Source: Sphagnum compactum
Taxonomy: Eukaryota > Bryophyta > Sphagnopsida > Sphagnales
Assembly (NCBI GenBank): GCA_965153455.1
Contig: OZ234498.1
Location: 19,654,001-19,718,000 of the forward strand
Direction of reading: 5' to 3'
Length of the DNA: 64,000 nucleotides
Shown here: positions 41,566 through 53,871 of the stretch, in pieces
How the letters are laid out: each line of letters opens with the position of its first letter
How positions within the stretch are numbered: position 1 is the first letter of the stretch
Position numbers and translations under genes: made by a program
Notes under the pieces: generated by a model
Database searches by the model: none
Told to the model about the DNA's origin: nothing
Seen by the model: only the letters and a program-made list of their open reading frames with translations

Positions 41566-44042
41566 ATGGCGGCTGCTGCGCGGCCTTTAGTGACAGTGCA
41601 AGGAGGGGAGGGAGATGAAGCAGCAGGATCGGCGACTCTGCCTGCGGTGTTTTTGGTACCGATTCGACCAGATGTAGTGCAGTCGGTGCATACATCTCTG
41701 GCGAAGAACAAGAGGCAGCCGTATGCGGTGAGCACGAAAGCTGGACACCAGACGTCAGCGGAGTCATGGGGGACTGGAAGAGCCGTGTCGCGTATTCCTA
41801 GGGTTCCGGGAGGTGGTACACACCGAGCAGGACAAGGAGCGTTCGGAAACATGTGTCGAGGTGGTCGCATGTTTGCTCCCACCAAGATCTGGCGGCGATG
41901 GCACAGGAAGGTTAACTTGAACCAGAAAAGGTATGCTATTGCGTCTGCATTGGCAGCATCCGCCATTCCGTCCCTGGTTCTTGCCAGAGGCCACCGTATC
42001 GAGAAAGTACCAGAGGTACCCTTGGTGCTGGAAGACTCTGTGGAGGCCATTGAAAAGACATCGGCTGCGGTCAAGCTGCTGAAGAGAATCGGAGCTTACG
42101 AGGATGTCGAGAAGGTCAGAGCCAGCCATAACATCCGCGCCGGCAAGGGGAAAATGAGGAACAGGAGGTATGTTTCTCGCCGGGGCCCTCTCATTGTTTA
42201 CGGCACTGAGGGTGCCAAGCTCGTGAAGTCTTTCAGGAACGTGCCAGGTGTGGAGATCGCTTCTGTGCATCGCCTCAATCTGCTTCAGCTGGCTCCTGGT
42301 GAGTTCCCATGCCCTCCGAGTTCCGCTATCTATCTTTTGTCTTCAGCAGCAGGAATGTAACACATTGGGTTTATCACATTGCGATACTCACGTCTCTGTG
42401 GTTTACCAGGAGGTCATCTTGGCCGGTTCATTGTGTGGACAAAGTCTGCATTCGAGCAGTTGGATTCCATTTTTGGCACCCATGAGAAGAAATCAGTTGT
42501 GAAGAAGAATTATGTACTTCCCCGACCCATCATGGGCAATCCGGATCTTGCTAGAATCATCAATTCGGATGAGATCCAGAGTGTTGTCCGACCCAAAAAG
42601 GTTGAGATCAAGAGACGGGCCCTGAAGAAGAATCCATTGAAGAATCTTGGAGCTCTTCTGAAACTCAACCCATATGCTAAGACTGCGAGGAGGATGGAGC
42701 TTTTGGCCCAGGAACAGCGGGTGAAGGCAAAGGCTGAAAAGCTTGACCTCAAAAGGAAGACTGTCAAGGTAATTTTTTCCACTTCCCTCATGGTCACCCC
42801 TAAACCAGTCTTGTTGCTGATGGCTTCCCACTCAATCAGCCACAAGTTGATATTGCTGATTGTTGTCACATGCTGCCTGTTATTGGTGTTGTTCTAGAGG
42901 GGGATTGTTGACGAAGGTAACAGTCAGTGCTGATATTTTAGGAAGTTGATTGGAGAGATTTTCAGAAAAGGTTTGGCTTGTAAGTCATCGATGGTTTTGT
43001 TTTTCTTGATTGGGTTTGGCATAGGGGTATAGTGAGTTAAAAAGAAATTTCACTTTGGAAGGTGATACCTGCAGTTTTGTTAAGATAAGTGTGACTTTCA
43101 TAGATGCAGTACAATCCTGCAGAGTATGGTAGAATGGATAGTTAGCCCACATTGGGTTGTTCTTTTTTATGTTGTCACTCCAGGTCGTCAATTAAAGCAA
43201 GTCATTATGACTCAGTTTTGAGTCCATAATAAGATTTGTGTCGGAAGATGACAATATTATTTGAGTCATGTCTTGCATACTAAGGGCTGTCTTGTACTGG
43301 TTGATTTGTCCAAGCAGACATGACCACATTCCTTGATTGAACTGTTTTGTCCATATATCTGAATCTACACCTGGCTTATCCGTAGACGATGTGGGATATG
43401 TTTGTCCAACCTCCATATGAAGCAGACTCTTGAGAATGCAATAGCACAATCAATTGGATGGATGTTCTTAAGTTGCTGTTTTATGTGCTTTGGGGGGACA
43501 CTCATGCAGATGACATAGATGGTGTGTGTTAGGGGCCTGATCTGATCATGCATCTCCTCTAACACTTGAACACTGGAAATTGTCTGGTTATGTCTTGATT
43601 GTCATGTGTATGTAAGAATTATGCATGACAATATAGTTCCATGTGCAATATAGCTTCATCATCCATGTGCCCCATGGTTTTTTCCAGTTTGCTACAATTT
43701 TGTGCTTGATTTTCACAATTCTAGAAGTACAAAGGTAGTCTACTGAGCAAGAAGACAGTGTGAGTGGTTCTGGTATTGGGATTGTCTTGATGCAAATTCA
43801 AAGGTGTGGTAATCGCTGTGAGTGAGCTGCGTAATATCTTAAGGATGATGAAGCTTGAAAGATAGGTTGTATGTATGTTTGCATTTCATCTGACTCCAAG
43901 TTTTTGTTTATGCCATCATTTGCAGCCGGAGGACAAGGAAACTGTAAAGAAGGCAGGATCCGCCTGGTACAAGACCATGGTTTCAGACAGTGAGTACACA
44001 GAGTTTGAAAACTTCACAAAGTGGTTGGGTGTGTCACAGTAA
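41566..44042 (+). CDS. RPL4: Cytosolic large-subunit ribosomal protein uL4 (RPL4)
   Basis: Three exons join in frame to 402 aa: 41566-42298, 42410-42768 and 43926-44042. Family blocks run from end to end: [68 protein letters not shown] with the exit-tunnel loop, [81 protein letters not shown] and [14 protein letters not shown] at the C-terminus. The length agrees with plant uL4. The protein binds 25S rRNA and lines the peptide exit tunnel. Intron 2 is long (1157 bp). The stop TAA overlaps a donor-like CA|GTAAGT, but the protein is complete here. Confidence 0.97.
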
Positions 44043-45722
44043 GTTGTCTTTTTGTTCCAGCCTTAATGCTTATTGGGAACTAGACCTGTGGACTGTGATT
44101 TGTCCAAGATTATATGTGCCAAAACTATGTTCACTATAATGCAAATTATTAAAGGTGGAGCTCTTCATGAACAAAATATGATGCCATTCATGTCACGGTT
44201 GTGTTTTAACTATCTCAGAGGAATTTGAGTGTTTTGTGCTCCATTACTTTAGAGGTATTTGTAACCGGTCTTTGTCTTTACAATTTAGGAAAGTAATGTC
44301 TCCATTAATTAGCTGGGCTTCGTGCCTTTGATAATGAAAGGTATTTTGTAACTGGGGTGAATGAACGGGAAGTTTTTCAAGTTGATTTTGGGGCTTGTTT
44401 ATGCACAATGACTATTTTGAAGATTTTAGAGGCCAAAGCAGCAAAAGTAGTTCAGGGTAAATCTTTTAAACCAACCTCAATCTAATATGCAATTTTTGGG
44501 AAAGCTTTTTCCTTTAGAATATAGGCGAGATTTCCATTTGAGCAAAATGCCAAAATCCATGGTGTAGTATTGTAACTAAAAGTCTTTTGAATACTCAATA
44601 TTGTTTATGGTTGTCAAGAATTCCTATCACAATTTTTAACTTTTAAGCTATTGGAATCAAATATTCTTGAATCCATGGAAGTATATTCGAGAACTATTAG
44701 AAGTAGATATTTTCTGAATCGTTTTGCTTTACTCGAAATGAAGGAACAATTGTTGCAAGAGAAGGAAAGAGAGGCTAGGGAATGTAAAGTGATGGGATGG
44801 ATGTATGGAAACTTCACCAGAGTAACACAATGCATGATGATTGAACAGCCATAACAACAAACGTGCAGGACATTGTTTTATACTTGATTTTGAAGAGTAG
44901 GCAGGCCCACCTGCAAGAAAAACCTATGGGATCTGAAAATTCCAAAATCCCATAATGATGGAAAGAAGTTCTTGGGAATGCAAGGCGTTCAATAATATCT
45001 TCTTCAGAGTATATTATTCAAGGGTAAATGAATGTGTTCGATTTTGAAACACAGTCCATATATTGTAAAACCTAATGGAATTCCACAACAATCTGTGAAG
45101 GAAGTAATAAAAGATCCTAGTTTCCTGGGGTGTCTATCCCAACAATGTACACAAAGATTGAAATTTTTCCATTTTGGGTACAAAATGAATGAATGGGGAT
45201 TCAATGTCCAATGAGTGCAAAAAGTTAACCAAAAGGAGGGTCTCACACTCAATTACTACTGAGCAGCAATAGACCCTACAGCCATTAAAAAAAAAGACAT
45301 GGAAAGAGTGGCCATAGATTTCTTTTTTCTCAGATATCTTCAGTGAATCGCAGGTGTTTCCCCTTTGGGGTAGGCAAACCTCTCAGTCGCATTACAGTTA
45401 TTGGAGTTGCTGGACCTGCAAAGTGTTTTGTTCACCAACATTCATGAGAACTGTTGTCAACCCTTTATGCTGCAAGTCCACTGTTGCAATGTTTTCAAGA
45501 AGAGTTTTAAAACGCAACACTAGTAATACATGTTGTGCAGGCATTGTGTTAAGGCCAGTGAACTACAGGTGAACAGAGCTGTCAAAACCAGTGAACATGA
45601 GGAGGGCAAAGATTATTCAATTGTTGGGTTACAGAATTCAATTTTAAGCAAAGAAACCCTTTCAAATCTCTGTCTGTGATGATTTTCTTATTCATAAACA
45701 TGTAAACACCTTCAGTAATTGT
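44043..45722. other. Intergenic DNA between RPL4 and the 420-aa gene
   Basis: RPL4 and the next gene are tail to tail. A plus-strand frame at 44651-44854 looks coiled-coil-like (LLEMKEQLLQEKEREARE-type composition), and one at 45354-45572 is Cys-rich. Neither has a start context, splice partners or a known family, so neither is called a gene. Confidence 0.45.
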
Positions 45723-47946
45723 TCATGGGCTTTTGCAGTTGACTTTGAGAAGCTTCAGGAAAGCAATATTACCTTCTGGAGATTTTTCCATATCCTCCTC
45801 TTCATCTACTTGCACCGAATCGATTTCACCTTCACTGTTGTAATGAAATCGGGTATGACGACCGGCAAAAGGTGGAGGTCCAAACCTGTCTCTTGAATCT
45901 CTCATTGAAATGTGGCTTATGCCCCTGCAAAGCTCCTCATATTCCCCACCTTCTTCTTCCTCTTCATCCACTTCATAATTACCCTCATACTCCTGGTACT
46001 CCTCATTAGTAGTTGTTTCCTGGCTGGCTACGTTCACCATTTTCACTGACCCTTCTGTTATTTTAACAGACCTGCCACCCCTCTGCTTCCAAAGATTTGG
46101 CAGCTCAGTTTGGTCTGAGACTCCATCAGTGTCAGCTTCCCCGTCACAGCCTTCCTCATCCTCACCCTTGGCCTCTGGTTTTTCATCTTCCATGCGGGTG
46201 ATAACCTGCCGCACATCAAAGCTACAAAATGATTAGCCCTAAGACCCTTCTGGGTTCGACCACATGATTAACATCAGCGACCCGGTATGATCATGCCATT
46301 GTAAGCATAGTCAAGGTTTTTTCCAGACAAAAAATTCTGAGAAATTTTTGTGTCACGACATACCCCTGGCAGCAGGGCATTACCCAGGGCAATGAACAAG
46401 GTGGGGCAGTACAGTGGGAATTATGTTTCACAAACACACACTAGTAACCCACCAGTTCATTGCACTTAGTTGAGGGGTTCTGGTGCCAACCTTATGTATG
46501 GAAATTCCACCAGGCAGGTAGGTAGGTACCAACCTTGTGTACTGTAAACGCCAAGCTTTCAGCTGACAATACAGTCTGTAACAGGGCCATCTAAGTTAAG
46601 GAGCTCTGGGGATGGAGATTGCAAGATGAGAAACTGTGAGTACAGACTACAGACAGGTCTGAGGGATCCCAGTGAAGTACTGACCTTCTCGACAGCTTTG
46701 AGCACATCAAGATCTAGGCTACTGGCATCACTTGCATCCGAATCAGATGCAGGAGCTGCTGCTGCAGCTTTTCCAAACATGTAAAGGAGCTGCATATCCA
46801 GTGGCAAAAGTTCCCCATCCTCCTGCTCCTGTTCCTCTGATCCACAAGTCTTGTCCTTTGAAGTGGCTAGTACGAGTGGCTGCTCCATTTGGAGTTCAGG
46901 GTTAGACTTCACTGGACTCCACATGTCTGTCTGGGCTTGCAGGCCCTCCTCCTGGAACTTAGTAGAGAGAGGAAAAACTGGAGATTGTGAGTCGACAATT
47001 GGGAAAGAGGTGGCAGGTGTGTAATATTGACTCTGACTCATGCTTCCTCCTGCTGAGGATGATGAGAAAAGTGGACTGTAGTACTGCAATGCGTCACCCG
47101 TTGACTGCTCATTTGCCTTCACTTTCTCCAGCATAGATTGCACCTGCGAGAGATGGATCAAGAAGCTCAGGAGGCAAAAAAAACTGCTGGGAAGAATGAC
47201 GTGAAGATCAAGATGTTATCAAGATGGCATAGGACCCTCCTCCGCTAAACCCCAAAACTCTAGCAAGGATCTGAGATTGCATTCTTCTCACATCTCGAAA
47301 TGGGTGTCAGTCGATTTTCACGTACAATTCCTGGAGAAGGGACTGCAATCAATTGAAGAAGAGCTTCTTGAGAAGAAAAAGAATAGACTTAGAGAGATAA
47401 GCAGCAGCAGCAGCTTGCTTAACTACTTACCTGTGAGCGTAGGATTTCTTCACCAGGAGTCCCCGGTGTGCAGCTCTTGAAGGAACGGAGCTTTGAGATG
47501 GGAGTCCTTTCGTAAATGGGACTAGATTTGCGTCCTCCTCCGGTTTTGTTACCGCAAGGAGTCAAGCCGTAGATCGGGGAATCGTTTGTTCTGTCCGCCA
47601 GCGGCTTCCGACTTGTTGTCCTCCTTGCACTACCAGCTTTCTTGGCTGTCGGCATTACAGCTGAGAGAAACCAAAACCACCCATCACTTATATATCCTTC
47701 CCTCACCAGACTTTCTTTCTTTCTTCCTAAACACTAAACCCTCCCCCATACCCAGTACCGCCCACGCAGACAGAAACACACTCAGTTCGATCCACCTCTA
47801 AACCAGAAACCAAGCCAAAAGAAAAAAATCAGTTTCAGTATTGTAGATTGCTTACAATCTTTGGCAGAATGAACCACCGGCGACCCTGCTGCAGACCCAG
47901 CTGACTGCTGCTGAGCTTGCTTCCGCGTTGTCCTCCTCGATTCCAT
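45723..47946 (-). CDS. Unrecognised acidic, probably nuclear protein with a KPLADRTN motif
   Basis: Four exons join in frame to 420 aa: 47946-47856, 47660-47431, 47143-46685 and 46205-45723. The N-terminus is basic (MESRRTTRKQAQQQ, later TAKKAGSARRTTSRKPLADRTN) and carries two similar SPIYxxTP repeats, SPIYGLTP and SPIYERTP, which could be proline-directed phosphosites. The middle has VQSMLEKVK and a Ser/Gln-rich region. The C-terminal third is very acidic (runs of E, D and Y) and contains LCRGISHISM and GRHTRFHYNSEGEI, then SPEGNIAFLKLLKV. A PLA/SDxTN box near the N-terminus also occurs in mitotic regulators such as sororin and cyclins, but I cannot place this protein in any family. Charge and motifs suggest a nuclear, cell-cycle-regulated protein; that is inference. 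Confidence 0.8.
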
Positions 47947-48690
47947 GATCTACAACACTAGATCAACGTTACAACTGTCTCCAAACGAGTTGGAAACTGC
48001 AAACAGACAGATATCTAACCGTCCTCCACACAGAGGAAGATCAACTCCTCCTCAAAAAAGGAAAAGAAAACACAACAGCAATACCGCTGCAGATCAGCGG
48101 GAGGAGGCGAGAGGAGAGGAGAGAAGAGGAGAGAGCAGAGAAGACAAGATGCAAGCGAATGCCAAGACGCTTGGCTACGTCCGTCCGTCCGTCGGCGGCG
48201 GTTTCGGGCCCTGGACAGCAACGAGCGACGCAAGAAAGGAAGGAAGGAACGAACGAAAAGAGGACGGATGGCTCTTTTTACACTAGTATTGGCGTTGGAA
48301 TTCAAAAGGGGCTTTTGTCCTGGCTGGCTGCAACGGTCACGGACGAACGAGAAAAGCGGACTTGCAGGGAAGGGAAGCAGACCGCATGGATGGATGGATG
48401 GATGGATGACGTTGGAAATCGGTAGAAGGTAGAAACTAGAAACCAGCGTTTGAATTTTTCTTTTTTTAGGTTTGGATTTTCAAAAGTGACTTGGTAATTA
48501 ATATCATGTGGTATAATAAAGTATGCCGGGGTTTTTTCTTTTCATAGTGGTTTTGAAAGTATGGCAAAAATTTCCAAATCTTTAGCATTTTTTTTTTCTT
48601 CGAATTTACACTTTATAAAAAACAATCCAACACAAATTAATCCACTTTTAATTTAATAATAGGTAGAGTGAATAATAGGTAGAGTGTTCT
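47947..48690. promoter_or_regulatory. Upstream region of the 420-aa gene
   Basis: The first 350 bp upstream of the ATG are purine-rich on the plus strand (GGAGAGGAGAGAAGAGGAG type), so pyrimidine-rich on the coding strand, as in many plant leaders. GGAAGGAAGGAACGAACGAA and a GGAT tetranucleotide run (48388-48407) follow. Beyond 48.45 kb it turns AT-rich. Confidence 0.45.
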
Positions 48691-49115
48691 TTGCAAGGGA
48701 TATTAGCCCAGGCCAAAAATGGTGACAAACTCTTTTGGGAAGAGAAATTGATGAAGCCAATGGGAAGGCCCAATCATGCTCTCAACAAGGTGGCTTGATT
48801 TTTTTCCATAAGTTTGTGGGGGGGGGGGAGGGGGGGGGAAGGATTTTTTTGGCATTTTGCCTTGGTTCCCAATGTGTTCCCATTATGTTCCAATTAAGTT
48901 CCCATCAGGTTCCCCACTATGTTTCCCAAGTTCTCAATGTGTTCCCCAACATGTTCTCCATAGCACCTCACTTTTATCCTATATGCTTTGGCAAATGTTG
49001 TCCTCCTTTCACATATATATAGCTGGGCCAAATGGAAAGAACTTCTTGTCTCAAACTTAGTACCTTCTATTTTTGGGGAGCCTCCAGTTTTAAATTTTTT
49101 TGAGTGATGGGCCAA
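48691..49115. repeat. Repeat R3, copy 1 (relative of 62.8-63.15 kb)
   Basis: It begins with TTAGCCCAGGCCAAAAATGGT, which recurs at 62.82 kb as TTAGCCTAGGCCAAAAATGGT. It then holds a G-run and a decayed array of GTTCCCA..AAGTTCCCATCAGGTTCC words at 48868-48960, resembling the 33-bp minisatellite near 63 kb. It has no coding capacity. Confidence 0.6.
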
Positions 49116-50285
49116 TCTAATTTACTTTACTTTACAAAGAGTTGATAGATCTTTGAGCAAATTTGATCTCTTGAGCAAATCTTTGAGCTTCTTGTTTGCA
49201 GGAGGGAGAAAGAGTTTGGATATTATGGAGGTATATGTTTCTCTGCCCATTTTAGCCAGGGGCAAGAGGGCATCTAAAACTGCAGTCTGGATATGTACAT
49301 GCCAGAGAACAAATTATTCTATAAATTTAGTGACATTTCTTTTCTTAAAATGTTCTACAGTTTGGGGGTCTTCAAAGAGAGCAAATGAGGATAAAGAAGC
49401 CAAAAATGCGAATGAGAAAACCTGATAAACAACTAGCATCTACATAAAGGAATTGCACTACGAATGACAAAGATAAAAATATAAACTCAAGAAAAATATA
49501 CAAAAGGAAAATCATGTAGAAGTAGGCAGCTTCATGCAAGGATTTTTGGACAAAGATCAGGAAAGCCAGTAGAAACATTCAAAAGAGAGGTTTGCAAAAA
49601 ACAGAAGAAAGAACCTGAAGACAAAGATGGAGCTGTAGGAACTTGGAAACGGAGAGGTTCAAGGACGAGACAAATTCTGCAAACATTCAGTTGCATTACT
49701 TTCCAATTCTGTGCAAAACACATTATTGAACCATGTTATAACTACATTCATGGCGAAAAAACTTGTAGACATTCAGAAGGTTGCATATGTGATAACAACC
49801 CTAGATTGGTGGACTGACCTGATCAAGGAGAAGCAGTTGTTGGAATCCCTTGTTTTTTGAACTCATGCCTAAAAATGCACTTTAAAGTTCTAACACCTCT
49901 GTCAAAGTTGAATCAAAACCTAGCAATTCCCAACCAGGAGAAGCTTTTTCAAAAGATCTACATAGAATCCAATTTGTCCGTGTGACCTCAAACAATGTCC
50001 AGTGTCTGTGTGTGGACACATACCTTAACAACTCTCCTTCTTGACCTAATAACCCTTGCTAATGATAACTCTCCTTGCCATCTGGTAGCAATGCCTTGTA
50101 AACCTAAGCAACAAACAAACACACTGGCCCTAAAGCTTCAGTACCTATAACAATAGTGCCATGGGAGTTAGGGTTTGAGATAGAAAAATAGCTTCCTGAT
50201 TCTATATAGGAAAACAATTACATCTATCTCAAACCCTGATTCTAGATTTAAAAAAAATTATCTCGCCCATATTGCACTAGAAGGT
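49116..50285. other. Intergenic DNA
   Basis: No gene is supported. A 13-bp perfect inverted pair (GGGTTTGAGATAG at 50171-50183 and its complement at 50224-50236) could form a small stem. Confidence 0.5.
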
Positions 50286-50286
50286 T

Positions 50287-50870
50287 CTAACAAAAAAAGG
50301 GTGTTGAAAACCATGTATTTATGTACCTTGGCAGAACCCCTAACGCCGATTTGGTTCTTCCTCCTAAATATGTGAGTTGCAAGTTGAAGTTCCTTGTACC
50401 TGAATGCAAGGTTGGATTTGAGGAGAAGCGGCTAGGTCTTTTTGGAGCTGGGCTATGGAATTTGAGAAGTGGGTACTGTGTCAAACAATTTCTTCCTGCA
50501 TTGCGTAAAGCAGCCCCAAAAGAAGGCGGAGATCTTGGTACCCCAACAGAGAGTTGCATCCCATATCCTGCTCCAGTTTTATTTCTCCCGACTACACTGA
50601 TCATGGGAGTTCCATATCCAGGTTAAGGACCTTGCTGCATTCCATATTTTGCTCCAACTTCATTACCAACTCCACCAACTCCACTTTGATGCGGAGGAGC
50701 TGCTACTGATCCGTCTTAAACTTGAGGACCACTCTGAATGCAATAGTCAATACCACCACCATCACAAGGATTTCATCGAGTCTGACCAAGGTTGAATTGC
50801 TATACCTAGGAGCTCCTCTTGCTCCTCTCCTCTACCTGCCCAATAGCTTTCGCCTTTGGTTTCCATAAAC
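50287..50870 (-). pseudogene. Gly/Tyr-rich protein pseudogene fragment
   Basis: On the minus strand the stretch reads LLGIAIQPWSDSM, then GGGIDYCIQSGPQV, a stop, SVAAPPHQSGVGGVGNEVG, AKYGMQQGP, a stop, PGYGTPMISVVGRNKTGAGYGM. The Gly/Tyr/Gln bias is that of a low-complexity tail such as those of RNA-binding proteins, but no domain is seen. Two in-frame stops and a frame change mark it as dead. It has no identifiable parent. Confidence 0.4.
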
Positions 50871-51139
50871 TCCTTTTTGTAGGTGACTGATATAGCGATG
50901 GCACAACTATAATCTCGAATCTACTTTCTTCTGAACTTCTTGAACAAAAGGGCAGAAAGGAGAATAATAGCAGCGGAAAAACACCTGGGGAAATTAATAG
51001 TGCAAGGAAACCCTAGCCCTAAATGTCTCCTAGCGTGTCGAGGTTCAAACAGCCTATATGTTGGATCTTTAAACCCTACACACTTTCTTCTGGTTGCTAT
51101 AGGATTTTGGAGGGTTGCTTTTTGAGTAGAGCAAGTGGA

Positions 51140-51290
51140 TTCTTGACAAACAGATAATGCAAACAAATACGTGTTGATGGCAAAGTTACAGAGTGTCCAT
51201 GAGACTCTATACTCATGTACTTAGAATTACCCGCATATGTGTGTAAATCCTAGACCCTAAATCCATAACTATCCATTTTCTTCCTTTGAA
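51140..51290. repeat. Direct repeat R4, copy 1
   Basis: This stretch aligns with 52115-52250 in the same orientation: GTTGATGGCAAAGTTA versus GTTAATGGCAATGTTA, GAGACTCTATACTCATGTACT versus TAGACTCCATACTCAGGTACT, and CCTAGACCCTAAATCCATAAC versus CCTAGACCCTAAACCCATAAC. It is non-coding. Confidence 0.7.
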
Positions 51291-52114
51291 CCCTGAACCC
51301 TACACTTGAGGGTGTTCAACTTCACCTTCTTTCTATATCGGAAACAAAGTTGTAGGAGGGCGTGTACATTCTGTGGCATTTTTTTCTTCCACTACAATCC
51401 ATTTTTCTAATTAAGCTTATTGTCAAAAAAATTTCGTTGTTGTTACGTCTTGCCAGGAATGTGATTTGCACACCAACAATAATAGCTGAAAAAATTTTGG
51501 ATGCCAAAATGTAGTCTCTAAAAGTTGTGTTTTGTTTCTCCTTTCTCATTTATTTTTTAGTATATGACCATTTCATCACCCTATGAATTTGAAACTACTT
51601 GGATGTATTGGTAATCTTTGGCTAGTTTGGAATTGAACTCTAGATAGGAAGGAATCAAGGAGTCATGATGGAAATGAACATGATGAAATATTCGGCAAAA
51701 CTTTGCAGCTCAAAGCGTGCTGGATTTTTATTTGTTGAGATACAAGGAGTCAACAAAACAAAGGTAGGTCAAGAATTTTGATTCCTTGGTAGTGACTTCT
51801 GACACCTTTCTTCAATTGCATTACAAAGTTGTGATAGTGCAGAGTTTATGTTTGAGTCATTTTTTTCAGCTTTCAAGTGCCACATTTCAGTTGCAATCAA
51901 AACTAAAAGAAGCTTTAAAATTGCTCACCACATCATTGTTTTAATTTAGGTCTCTACCTCAAATCTATTGGGGAATGTGCTTCTTGTTCATGTGTTGGGG
52001 GTGGGAAGTAGATGGTTGCAAAGAATTTATAACAGTCAGGTGCATTTCAGATCACTTTTTATTTGGTGTTTGTTTGTTTTTTCCTCAAGTGTTTCTCTTG
52101 ATGGAATATACAAA
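51291..52114. other. DNA between the two R4 copies
   Basis: No gene is supported. If the R4 copies are terminal repeats, this would be the interior of a small element. Confidence 0.4.
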
Positions 52115-52250
52115 GGACTGAATCCCCAATAACGTTGCAAATAGATACATGTTAATGGCAATGTTATGTAGTGACATTAGACTCCATACTCAGGTACTCA
52201 AAATTGCCCATGTGTCCGCAATTCCTAGACCCTAAACCCATAACCCTCAA
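52115..52250. repeat. Direct repeat R4, copy 2
   Basis: This is the partner of 51140-51290, about 980 bp downstream in the same orientation. The two copies could be LTR-like ends of a short non-coding element or an old local duplication. Confidence 0.7.
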
Positions 52251-53871
52251 AATTTTCTATTCTCAACTTCTTGAAGTCACTAATCTTGCTTACAAAAACA
52301 AGATGAGGCTGAAAAGTCGCATCTAAATGATTTCAATAAGAAACTCTGAGTGTTGTGCTCAACTTCTAGAGGCTCTGAAATTGTTAATAGACATCCTGAG
52401 TGTATAATTTATCCTATGGTAGGAGTTTCTAGCATTCAAGTTTGGTTGACTCCTTAAGAATAGTTTCCAAAATCCTCTTGACTCAGAGAATTGTGTTTCA
52501 ATGTGTGTTTGAAACTTTGAATGGACATGGACAAGCTGTGAAGGGCACTTAAATTGTATGTTGTTGTAGAAGGGGTTCCTGCAAAAATGGAACATGTCTA
52601 GAGTATGTCGGGCATCCTTGGTAAGAGCCAGAAGTACCCTTTAGCTTTCAAATCCTCTTTGAGGATGATCACTTGGTAAGCATCTTACTTTGGTGTTCAC
52701 ATCACATATTCCTTGGAGTTTGAAATCTTTCCTTCCATCAAACAATTGTGATAGATCTTTCAGAATCTTAGCTCTATTGTTTTTTTTCATAATTGTGGAA
52801 GTTGTATTTGTCTTGTGGATGTTGACGCTCAGCTTTCCTGAAAAAACTTCAGCAAGTTTTCAATTAGATCAATGGTTGCTCAGATGGCACTGGCATTAAC
52901 ATAAATTATTTCTTTGCAATTCAAGTATCAACTCCAGTGTGTGAACCTAATTATCATGATTCAGGTAGCTGTTAACAAACCATTAGGCTATCAAGTGCTA
53001 CCAGCTCAGGTTTGTTTCAGCAAAGAACAGTCCTCACTCAATTGCAGTGGATAAGTGATTCTAATGAGAAACAAGTTGCCCATCGTATAGCTACTTTGCA
53101 TGAAAAGGAGTTGTGGAAACCATCTCCAGTGCACTACCTTGGGAGAAGAACTCTTCCATTAAAGACCAACATTTTTGAGCCTCAAGTGGATCCCTACATC
53201 ATTACCCAAGGTCCTTGTTTTACAAACAACAAAACTTCATGGATTGAATCACCATCATCACTCAGAAGTGTGCATTCACCAGTTATGGATACAAGTACCC
53301 TAGTCCAGCAAAACCCCCCAAAAAAAGGCCTCTGGAGAGCTTGAATTCATCTCCTAAGTCCTGAGCTTGAAATCGTAAGATTCCATATTCAATCACTCAA
53401 AATATAAGTCCAGACATAATGGTTTAGAACCATACAGCTAGGCGTGGAAGATGTCTATGATCATTCCTATTTTATTGGGTCGAGAACCTTACAGCTTCTG
53501 TAATGAAGAAATGAGCACTTTCCTACACTCATGGTTTCCCCCCTCCATAATATATTATACTTCAATATTTTCTCCTCATTGATAGTGTAGAACAACATCG
53601 AACCCAAGTTTCCCATATACAATGTTTAACAATACAAGATATCCCTAACTTCATATGCATTATGTTTTGGCCCTACAACGGACAAATTATATTCATGAAA
53701 GAATGAAAAGGTCAAAGAAGGAATAGGATTTTAGCTTACACCCCAAGAGACTGCAAATGCATAGGGGCAACTCTAAACACATGGCAATGACAATAATGCA
53801 AATGCTTACTAATTACAAAACAACATGTCACTATACATCATCCATGTGCCAATATAGAATTGGCACACTGA
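52251..53871. other. Intergenic DNA with one open frame of unknown status
   Basis: A plus-strand frame at 53012-53344 (110 codons) is unusually long for this composition and includes VHYLGRRTLPLKTNIFEPQ. It follows a possible CAG acceptor at about 53011, but I find no partner exon or family, so it is not called as a gene. Confidence 0.35.

Noticed and set aside
41436-42270. Minus-strand frames of 212 and 168 codons opposite RPL4
   Set aside because: They are antisense shadows of the strongly biased uL4 coding sequence and match no protein family.
44651-44854. Coiled-coil-like 67-codon frame
   Set aside because: It is too short, has no family match by eye and no splice context in AT-rich DNA.
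47931-48305. Frames on both strands upstream of the 420-aa gene
   Set aside because: They are purine-rich leader and promoter sequence. The spliced four-exon model explains the locus without them.
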